The translations under genes were made by a program, and so were the position numbers. Below the pieces are notes generated by a model. The model worked only from the letters and a program-made list of their open reading frames with translations. It made no database searches and was not told the origin of the DNA. From Janthinobacterium agaricidamnosum (GTDB lineage: Bacteria > Pseudomonadota > Gammaproteobacteria > Burkholderiales > Burkholderiaceae_D), in contig NZ_CP033019.1 in NCBI RefSeq assembly GCF_003667705.1, positions 620,001 through 684,000 of the forward strand: 64,000 nt of DNA, written 5' to 3'. This document shows, in pieces, positions 57,640-64,000 of this stretch; position 1 is the stretch's first letter, and each line of letters opens with the position of its first letter.

Positions 57640-59754
57640 ATGAACAAGAAATTATTGATGCTGGCGGCAGCCATCGCCCTGGCCTATCCCTGCGCGCAGG
57701 CGCAGCAACTTGACCACGCCATCGACACGGTCGTCGTTTCCGGCTCGCGCGCGCAATCGTGGCTGTCCGAGACGCCGCAGGCGATCGGCGTCGTCAATGC
57801 CAAAACGCTGGAGCGCGACAAGCCCAGGACCATGGGCGATATCCTCAACCGCATCGCCGGCGTGTACTGGAATGACCTGGGCAACGAGCAGCACAGCATG
57901 AGCATCCGCCAGCCCATCGGCACGAATGCCGTCTACCAGTACCTGGAAGACGGCATACCCATCCGCCCGCTGGGCGTCTTCAACCACAACTCGCTCAACG
58001 AGATGAACATGGCGGGCGCCAGCGGCGTGGAAGTGGTGAAGGGCGCCGTCTCGTCGCTGTACGGCAGCAATGCCGTGGGCGGCGCCGTCAATTTCCTCAC
58101 GGCCGGCGCCAGCGCCACGCCGACGGCAAGCGCGGGCGTGCGGCGCGACAACGTGGGCGGTTTCACCCGCTACGACACGGCCGCCAGCGATACCTGGGGG
58201 CCGCTGGGACTGCGCTTTTCCCATTACAGTTCGCGCCGTTCGCGCGACAACTGGCAAGAGTACAGCTATGGCGACAAGGATTCGTTCTCACTGCGCGCCG
58301 ACTATGCGCTCGGCCCCGCGTCGCAGCTGCGCGCCACCCTCGTGCACACGGATCTCGATGCCGCCATGACGGGCAGCCTGTTCGAGAACGATTACCGCAG
58401 CAATCCCGGCAAGAGTCTCAATACATTCACCTACCGCAAGGACAAGACCACGCGCATGAACCTGGCGTGGGAGGGCGCGACGACAGCCAATGGCACGAGC
58501 ACCATCACCGTGTTTACACGCAAGAACGACCACGGGCAGATTCCCGCGTATTCCATCGGCAACTGCGCGGGGCTGCTGTGCAAGGGCGTCATCAACAACA
58601 ACCATGTCGATTCGCTGGGGCTGGACGTGAAACACCAGCAGGAATTCGCGTGGCTGCGTTCGCGCCTGGTCGCCGGTGTGTACGTGGACAAGAGCGACAA
58701 TCCCTTTGTCAGCGACAATCTCTCCATCGTGCGCGATGCGGCCACGGGCCGCTATCTGCGCTATACGCTGGCCAACGCGTCCAATCCGCAGGGCGTGCGC
58801 GATTACCAGACGGACATTTTGAACACGGCCATCTTCGCGCAGTGGGAATTTTCTCCGCTGGCGGGCACGCGCGTGGTGCTGGGTGGACGCTCGGACGCCA
58901 TCCGCTACGACTATCATAACAATCTGGCGCCCGTCGGCAGCGTCAACTACGGCGCGCCCGACGAGTCGCGCAGCTTTTCGCATGTGAGCCCGAAGCTGGG
59001 CGCCACCTACGCCATCGGCCATGCGGGCAGCGCATATGCGAACGTCAGCCAGGGCTTTACCCCGCCCGAAGTGAGCCAGCTGTATGGCAAGACGGGCATT
59101 GCCGACCTGCAGCCGTCCGTCTACAACAACTATGAACTGGGCCTGCGCTGGGCCTTCCTGCAGGGCCGCTTGAAACTCGACACGGCACTGTACCGGCTCG
59201 ACGGGCGCGACACCATCGTCAGCTACACGCTTTCGCCGGGCAACAGCGAAAACCGCAATGCGGGACGCACGCGCAGCGAAGGGCTGGAGCTGGGTTTGAA
59301 CTACGACAGCGGGCCGTTCGACGCGCGCTTCGCCACGGCCATCGCGCGCCACCGCTACCTGCGCTACCAGGTCTCCAGTACCCTCGATTACAGCGGCCGC
59401 ATCATGCCGCAGGCGCCGCGCGACATCACCTCGTTCGAGATCGGCTACAAGCCCGTGACCGGCGCGCGTATCGCCCTCGAAGCCGTGCATCAGGGCCGCT
59501 ACTGGATGAACAACGCCAACACGGTGGAGTATGGCGGCCACGCCTTGCTGAACCTGCGTGCCAGCTACCAGCTCGCGCGGGGCCTGGAAGCGTGGGCGCA
59601 GGTGCGCAATATGGCCGATAAGCGCTATGCCGATTCGGCCAGCAGCAGCTATGCGGGCACGGGCAGCTATGCGCCGAACAGCCAGAACCAGTACACGCCC
59701 GGTGCGCCGCGCAGCGTGATGCTGGGCCTGGGCTATACCTATAACGGACTGTGA
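57640..59754 (+). CDS. TonB-dependent outer-membrane receptor (probable metal or siderophore)
   Basis: 704 residues: a signal peptide MNKKLLMLAAAIALAYPCAQAQ, a TonB-box-like IDTVVVSGSR, a plug domain (TPQAIGVVNAKTLERDKPR, MGDILNRIAGVYWNDLG, VEVVKGAVSSLYGSNAVGGAVNFLT) and a barrel ending in LGLGYTYNGL. The ligand is not evident. DUF2946 upstream and a PepSY protein with a His-rich stretch downstream suggest copper or iron. It ends nine bases before the PepSY start. Confidence 0.9.
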   Translation: MNKKLLMLAAAIALAYPCAQAQQLDHAIDTVVVSGSRAQSWLSETPQAIGVVNAKTLERDKPRTMGDILNRIAGVYWNDLGNEQHSMSIRQPIGTNAVYQYLEDGIPIRPLGVFNHNSLNEMNMAGASGVEVVKGAVSSLYGSNAVGGAVNFLTAGASATPTASAGVRRDNVGGFTRYDTAASDTWGPLGLRFSHYSSRRSRDNWQEYSYGDKDSFSLRADYALGPASQLRATLVHTDLDAAMTGSLFENDYRSNPGKSLNTFTYRKDKTTRMNLAWEGATTANGTSTITVFTRKNDHGQIPAYSIGNCAGLLCKGVINNNHVDSLGLDVKHQQEFAWLRSRLVAGVYVDKSDNPFVSDNLSIVRDAATGRYLRYTLANASNPQGVRDYQTDILNTAIFAQWEFSPLAGTRVVLGGRSDAIRYDYHNNLAPVGSVNYGAPDESRSFSHVSPKLGATYAIGHAGSAYANVSQGFTPPEVSQLYGKTGIADLQPSVYNNYELGLRWAFLQGRLKLDTALYRLDGRDTIVSYTLSPGNSENRNAGRTRSEGLELGLNYDSGPFDARFATAIARHRYLRYQVSSTLDYSGRIMPQAPRDITSFEIGYKPVTGARIALEAVHQGRYWMNNANTVEYGGHALLNLRASYQLARGLEAWAQVRNMADKRYADSASSSYAGTGSYAPNSQNQYTPGAPRSVMLGLGYTYNGL

Positions 59755-59762
59755 GGCTGGCC

Positions 59763-61103
59763 ATGGACGATCACACCTTTCTTATCGCACGGCGCAAAAG
59801 CCTGTACTGGCGCATCCACTTCTGGGCCGCGCTGATCGCCTCGCCGTTTGCGCTGGTGGCCACCCTGACGGGCATTTTGTATGTGTTCACGCCGCAGATC
59901 GAGGCGCGGCTGTACCAGCACCTCGACCATGTGGCGCCGCAAGCGTCCATGCTGCCGCTGGACGCCGCCGTGGCGGCCGCGGAACGGGCGGCCCCGCATG
60001 GCTGGACGGTGCAGCACGTGGTGCCGCCGTTTCAGCAGGACGACGCGGTGCAGGTGGCGTTCGCGCCGCCCGGCGGCGCGCCCGATGAACATGCGGGCCA
60101 TGGAGGACATGCCGCACCGGTCAAGCCGAAGTTCGGCCTGCCCGCGCAAGCCGTGATCGTCTACGTGAATCCGTATGACGCGCGCGTGCTGGGCAGCCTG
60201 GCCAGCAGCGAACGTTTCGGCAACTGGGCGAAAAAGCTGCATTCGCGCCTGCTGCAAAACGATGGCTGGCGCTGGATGATCGAGCTGGCCGCCAGCTGGC
60301 TGATGGTGATGCTGGTGACGGGCGTGGTGCTGTGGTGGCCGCGCGGCGCGCAATCGGGCTTGCCGAAGCGGGGCGCGCAGGGCCGCAACGGCTGGCGCCA
60401 GTGGCATGCTTTTCTCGGCGTGGCGCTCGGCATCGTCAGCGTCGTGATCCTGACGACAGGATTGACGTGGAGCCAGCAGGCGGGCGGGCGCATCCGCACG
60501 CTGCGCGACGTCAGCGGCCAGGCGCCGCCGCCCGTGCCGCGCGGCCTGCACTCAAGCGAAGAGGGCGCTCCGCTCGACTGGCAGGATGCGTGGCAAGTGG
60601 CGCGCAGTCACGCGCCCGCCATCGCCGTGCAGCTGACGGCGCCGGTCAGTCAGGACGATGTGTGGCGCGCCACCATGGCCGACCGCAGCCAGCCCACCTT
60701 GCGCTTCGACCTGCAATTCGACGCCTACAGCGGCAAGCCTTTGTACTATGCGGGCTGGGACGCGCAGACGGCGTTCGGCAAGGCCACCGCCATCGGCATC
60801 CCGTTCCACCGCGGTGAATTCGGCTGGTGGAACCAGGCCTTGCTGCTGCTGTTCGGCGCCAGCGTGCTGTTTTCGCTGGTGTCGGGCTGGGTGATGTTCT
60901 TCAAGCGGCGCCTGCCAGGCTCGCTGGGCTTGCCCAAGCTGCTGCCGGGCGCCTGGACGTCGCCGTCCGCGCTGGCCTGGCTGGTGGCGGCCGGCATGTG
61001 CGCGCTGATGCCGCTGCTGCTCGTGTCGGGCGGCATGCTGGTGCTGCTGGAATTGGGGTTGGCAAAATGTGGGCCGCGTGTCGGCCGCATGTGGCTGCGC
61101 TAG
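59763..61103 (+). CDS. PepSY-domain inner-membrane protein
   Basis: 446 residues of the PepSY-TM type found with TonB receptors for iron or other metals; some act as siderophore reductases. An N-terminal helix (HFWAALIASPFALVATLTGI) carries the RRKSLYWRIHFW motif. Further helices are near residues 175-195, 215-235, 360-380 and at the C-terminus. An unusual His-rich loop DEHAGHGGHAAP lies at about residue 105. The ATG at 59763 is used because GAGG sits six bases upstream; a GTG at 59751 overlapping the receptor stop is less likely. Confidence 0.88.
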   Translation: MDDHTFLIARRKSLYWRIHFWAALIASPFALVATLTGILYVFTPQIEARLYQHLDHVAPQASMLPLDAAVAAAERAAPHGWTVQHVVPPFQQDDAVQVAFAPPGGAPDEHAGHGGHAAPVKPKFGLPAQAVIVYVNPYDARVLGSLASSERFGNWAKKLHSRLLQNDGWRWMIELAASWLMVMLVTGVVLWWPRGAQSGLPKRGAQGRNGWRQWHAFLGVALGIVSVVILTTGLTWSQQAGGRIRTLRDVSGQAPPPVPRGLHSSEEGAPLDWQDAWQVARSHAPAIAVQLTAPVSQDDVWRATMADRSQPTLRFDLQFDAYSGKPLYYAGWDAQTAFGKATAIGIPFHRGEFGWWNQALLLLFGASVLFSLVSGWVMFFKRRLPGSLGLPKLLPGAWTSPSALAWLVAAGMCALMPLLLVSGGMLVLLELGLAKCGPRVGRMWLR

Positions 61104-61160
61104 AATAAGGGATGCGGCCAGGCTCGTTGCCAAGGGCCGCGCCTTTGTAATGGCTGAACC

Positions 61161-61553
61161 ATGGTATTCATCGATTTTCCCGCCTTGTCCGCACTGGCCG
61201 CCGCGTCGGCCGGTGTCACGCAAAAATGCAGTTGCTGCACCGTTCCGCTCGATGCCTGGCAGCGGCTGCCCACGTCGCTGGAACTTGACCGTTTCGAGGA
61301 GGTCGGCACCCTGCGCGCAGATCCGTACGCGGAACCGACGTTTGACGAGTACCACCCGCACGGCACGCGCTACGACAGCGTCGACGCGCCCATCGCGCCG
61401 CGCTTTTATCCCGCGAACCTGAGCCAGGTGGCCCGCTGCCTGAACTGCGGCCGCCACTACCTGCGCTACAACGAGGCGGGCGGCTATTTCACGGAGCTGC
61501 GCATCCGCGCGCTGCGCCCGGCATTGCTGGCCGATGCACCGCTGTCAAAGTGA
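61161..61553 (+). CDS. Small Cys-rich conserved protein
   Basis: 130 residues, not recognised by function. Two Cys pairs (KCSCC near residue 23; RCLNC near residue 92) could hold one zinc or another metal. Between them is an acidic, Asp/Glu-rich stretch. No signal peptide is clear. It is 57 bases after the PepSY gene in the same direction and may belong to that metal-uptake unit. Its stop is three bases from that of the converging LysR gene. Confidence 0.65.
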   Translation: MVFIDFPALSALAAASAGVTQKCSCCTVPLDAWQRLPTSLELDRFEEVGTLRADPYAEPTFDEYHPHGTRYDSVDAPIAPRFYPANLSQVARCLNCGRHYLRYNEAGGYFTELRIRALRPALLADAPLSK

Positions 61554-61556
61554 GGG

Positions 61557-62471
61557 CTACAGGCTTTCCTTGACGTGCGCGATGCCGTGTTCATCGTAGA
61601 TCGAGTACACGGCAGCGAGAAGGTTTTCCAGTTCCGGCGAGCGGTCCATATGCCGCATGCTGAATAAAATGGGCGAGAACGCATGCTTGTCGTCCAGCTT
61701 GCGGTACACGACGTTCCGGTGATGCATGGCCTGCACGCTTTCCGGCACGATGGAAATGCCCTGGCCGGCCGCCACCAGTCCCATGGAAATCTGCAGCTCG
61801 CGCACTTCCGTGACGGGACCGGGTGTGACATTGCCTTCGCTGAACATGGCCAGCACCTGGTCGGCAAAGCTGGGGCGCGGCGCTTTCGGATACACGAGCA
61901 GGGTCTCGTGGATCAGGTCTGTCAGGCGCAAGCCGCCTTCACCCTTGGCCAGCCGGTGGCCGGGCGGCAGGGCCACCACCAGCCGCTCTTCGCGCAGCAG
62001 GATGCGGCGGATGCTGGGGTCTTCGCTTTTCAAGCGTCCGAAACCCACGTCGATGCGGCCTTCCTTCAGGGCCTTCAACTGCTGCACCGTTGTCATTTCA
62101 TGCAGGGTCACGTCGACCTCGGGATGGCGTTCGCAAAAGCGGTGCACGATGTCGGGCAATTCCCCATACAGCGTCGAGGCGACGAAGCCGATCGACAGGG
62201 TGCGTTCCAGCTTGCCCACGCGCTGCGTCATCGCCTGCAGGTCGCGCACCTGGTCGAGCAGGGGCCGTGCATGGGCGAGGAAAAACTCGCCCGCTTCCGT
62301 CAGCCGCAAGGGCCGCGAACCTTTTTCGATCAGCGCCACGCCCAGCGTTTCTTCCAGCTGCTGCATCTGTCGGCTCAGCGGCGGCTGCGCGATATGCAGG
62401 CGCGCGGCGGCCCGCGTGAAGTTCCTTTCCTCTGCGACCGCAACGAAGTAGCGCAAGTGCCGTAATTCCAT
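61557..62471 (-). CDS. catR: CatR/BenM-like LysR regulator
   Basis: 304-residue LTTR with the CatR-type start MELRHLRYFVAVAEERNF, HTH TRAAARLHIAQPPLSRQMQQ, and an effector domain (LSIGFVASTLYGELPDIVHR, LKEGRIDVGFGRL) that in CatM/BenM binds cis,cis-muconate. The ATG at 62471 has GAAAGG about eight bases upstream; the alternative ATG at 62477 adds two residues. Divergent from catB, with an ATAC-N7-GTAT operator across its own translation-start region. Confidence 0.9.
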   Translation of the reverse strand: MELRHLRYFVAVAEERNFTRAAARLHIAQPPLSRQMQQLEETLGVALIEKGSRPLRLTEAGEFFLAHARPLLDQVRDLQAMTQRVGKLERTLSIGFVASTLYGELPDIVHRFCERHPEVDVTLHEMTTVQQLKALKEGRIDVGFGRLKSEDPSIRRILLREERLVVALPPGHRLAKGEGGLRLTDLIHETLLVYPKAPRPSFADQVLAMFSEGNVTPGPVTEVRELQISMGLVAAGQGISIVPESVQAMHHRNVVYRKLDDKHAFSPILFSMRHMDRSPELENLLAAVYSIYDEHGIAHVKESL

Positions 62472-62475
62472 CTTC

Positions 62476-62501
62476 ATACCTTTCAGGTATAGGTTTGATA
62501 C
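62476..62501. promoter_or_regulatory. CatR/BenM-type operator ATAC-N7-GTAT-N7-ATAC
   Basis: ATAC-CTTTCAG-GTAT (62476-62490) matches exactly the ATAC-N7-GTAT consensus known for CatM and BenM. A third half-site ATAC (62498-62501) follows with another seven-base gap. The array overlaps the start region of the divergent regulator gene and lies about 72 bases before catB. Confidence 0.75.
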
Positions 62502-62573
62502 CAACTCGGTGTTGGACGTGGGGGCATTCGGGGAATATCGTGTCACCACTCCACAGAATTATACGGAATAAAT

Positions 62574-63683
62574 ATGATTCAAAATATCGAGACCTACCTG
62601 GTCGATGTGCCAACCATTCGTCCGCACCGGATGTCCGTCGCCACCATGAATACGCAAACCCTGGTGCTGGTGCGGCTGCGCTGCGCCGACGGCATCACGG
62701 GCTGGGGCGAGGCCACCACCATCGGCGGCTTGAGCTACGGCGGCGAAAGCCCGGAAAGCATCAAGACGAATATCGATACCTATATCGCGCCGCTGCTGGT
62801 CGGCATGGAAGCGAGCGCAGTGGCCAAGGCCATGGCCCTGGTGCGCAAGGTCATCCAGGGCAACCGCTTCGCCAAGTGCGCGATCGAGACTGCGCTGCTC
62901 GATGCGCAGGCGCGCCGCCTGAACGTACCGCTGTCGGAATTGCTGGGCGGCCGCGTGCGCGATGCGCTGCCCGTGGCCTGGGTGCTGGCCAGCGGCGACA
63001 CGGCGCGTGATATCGCCGAAGGGGAAAAGATGCTGGACCTGCGCCGCCACCGCATCTTCAAGCTGAAGATCGGCCTGCGCGACGTGATGGACGATGTGGC
63101 CCACGTGCTGGAGATCAAGCGGGCGCTGGGCGAACGGGCCAGCGTGCGGGTTGACGTCAACCAGGCCTGGAGCGAGACGGACGCCGTGCGCGGCATCGCC
63201 GCGCTGGAAGCGGGCGGCATCGACCTGATCGAACAACCGGTGAAGGCGGGCAACCGTGCCGCGCTGGCGCGCCTGAAGCAGCGCTTCGACGTGGCCATCA
63301 TGGCCGACGAAGCCTTGCACGGCCCCGCCGATGCGCTGGCGCTGGCGCAGGCCGACGCGGCCGACGTGTTTGCCATGAAAATCACCCAGTCGGGCGGCTT
63401 GCTGCCCGCGCTGGAAGTGGCCACCGTGGCGCGCCTGGCCGGCGTGGGCCTGTACGGCGGCACCATGCTCGAAGGCGGCGTCGGCACGGCCGCCACGGCC
63501 CATGTCTGCTCGACGTTTGCGGAACTGGCCTGGGGCACGGAACTGTTCGGCCCCTTGCTGCTGACGCAGGAAGTCTTGCGCGAGCCGCTCGTGTACCGCG
63601 ACTTCATGCTGCAGGTGCCGACGGGGCCTGGCCTGGGCGTCGAGATCGACCTGGACAAGCTGCGTTCCATGCAACGCCAATAA
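62574..63683 (+). CDS. catB: Muconate cycloisomerase
   Basis: 369-residue enolase-superfamily enzyme turning cis,cis-muconate into muconolactone. Active-site elements are visible: FKLKIGL with the catalytic KxK, metal ligands in RVDVNQAW (D), DLIEQPV (E) and IMADEAL (D), and the second Lys in AMKITQSGG. The N-terminal cap begins IQNIETYLVDVPTIRPH. It starts the cat operon; catC follows nine bases later. Confidence 0.95.
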   Translation: MIQNIETYLVDVPTIRPHRMSVATMNTQTLVLVRLRCADGITGWGEATTIGGLSYGGESPESIKTNIDTYIAPLLVGMEASAVAKAMALVRKVIQGNRFAKCAIETALLDAQARRLNVPLSELLGGRVRDALPVAWVLASGDTARDIAEGEKMLDLRRHRIFKLKIGLRDVMDDVAHVLEIKRALGERASVRVDVNQAWSETDAVRGIAALEAGGIDLIEQPVKAGNRAALARLKQRFDVAIMADEALHGPADALALAQADAADVFAMKITQSGGLLPALEVATVARLAGVGLYGGTMLEGGVGTAATAHVCSTFAELAWGTELFGPLLLTQEVLREPLVYRDFMLQVPTGPGLGVEIDLDKLRSMQRQ

Positions 63684-63692
63684 GGAGAAACC

Positions 63693-63983
63693 ATGTTATT
63701 CCATGTACGCATGAACGTGAACCTGCCGTTGAACATGCCCGCCGAGCAGGCGGCGCAGCTAAAGCAAACGGAAAAGGAACTGGCGCAGCGCCTGCAGCAC
63801 GAGGGCAAATGGCGCCACCTGTGGCGCATCGCCGGCCAGTACGCCAACGTCAGCGTCTTCGACGTGGACAGCGTGGACGAGCTGCATAATTTGCTCACTT
63901 CGCTGCCGCTGTTCCCCTACATGCAGATCGACGTGATGCCGTTGTGCCGCCATCCTTCGTCGGTGCGCGGCGACGATTCCTGA
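63693..63983 (+). CDS. catC: Muconolactone delta-isomerase
   Basis: 96-residue small enzyme converting muconolactone to beta-ketoadipate enol-lactone. The family sequence is obvious: MLFHVRMNVNLPLNMP at the start, WRHLWRIAGQYANVSVFDV in the middle and LPLFPYMQIDVMPLCRHPSS at the end. It follows catB with AAGGAGAAACC upstream and is followed by another ribosome-binding site. Confidence 0.96.
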   Translation: MLFHVRMNVNLPLNMPAEQAAQLKQTEKELAQRLQHEGKWRHLWRIAGQYANVSVFDVDSVDELHNLLTSLPLFPYMQIDVMPLCRHPSSVRGDDS

Positions 63984-63994
63984 GGAGACATGCG

Positions 63995-64000
63995 ATGACG
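63995..64000 (+). CDS. Start of the next cat-operon gene, cut by the window edge
   Basis: ATGACG at 63995 with GAGGAG (63982-63987) seven bases upstream. The nearer ATG at 63990 hits a stop after two codons. In related catBC operons the next gene is often catA (catechol 1,2-dioxygenase) or catD, but only two codons are visible. Confidence 0.4.

Overview
The window is GC-rich with dense, mostly operonic genes. It looks like a chromosomal segment of a betaproteobacterium, most probably an Oxalobacteraceae member of the Janthinobacterium/Duganella/Massilia type. That placement is inferred from the gene mix (Oar-like TonB receptor, PEP-CTERM protein, PuuD urate hydroxylase with a cytochrome c tail, catBC with a divergent LysR gene) and from repeated GGGGTCAGACCC palindromes. 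No rRNA, tRNA, CRISPR array, phage or transposase gene was seen.

Region 1 (1-7380): the 3' end of an Oar-like receptor, then an exported nucleic-acid digestion cassette (5'-nucleotidase lipoprotein, secreted phospholipase-D-type nuclease/lipase, S1/P1 nuclease). Region 2 (7417-9223): a divergent DeoR-type regulator and a Nudix hydrolase fused to a deoxyribosyltransferase-like domain. Region 3 (9365-26627): nucleoside import and catabolism. On the minus strand are a BMP-family nucleoside ABC transporter, a LysR regulator and psuK-psuG. On the plus strand are purine nucleoside phosphorylase, deoB, deoC, an ALDH16-type double aldehyde dehydrogenase, deoA, cdd and a tandem deaminase. Near-identical promoter/operator modules precede the transporter operon and the phosphorylase/deo operon.

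Region 4 (26629-30572): a dipeptidase, a VOC protein, two small envelope proteins and a PEP-CTERM protein. Region 5 (30541-42753): reductive pyrimidine catabolism. A RutR-like and a MocR regulator lie divergent to an omega-aminotransferase, a methylmalonate-semialdehyde dehydrogenase, PreT/PreA, an NCS1 permease, dihydropyrimidinase and an N-carbamoyl-beta-alanine amidohydrolase. Region 6 (42756-48118): urate/allantoate degradation (UraD-AllC fusion, LysR, PuuD, M20 hydrolase). Region 7 (48176-53460): a LysR regulator and an uncharacterised MFS/DUF2848/amidase cluster. Region 8 (53505-57107): pqiABC. Region 9 (57155-61553): DUF2946, TonB receptor, PepSY protein and a Cys-rich protein, probably for metal uptake. 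Region 10 (61557-64000): the start of a catechol ortho-cleavage operon.

Taken together, about 45 kb could carry a full route from environmental DNA/RNA, through nucleosides and bases, to acetate, beta-alanine-derived semialdehydes and ureides. The pathway is inferred from family assignments. Uricase-pathway HIU hydrolase and allantoinase were not found in the window.
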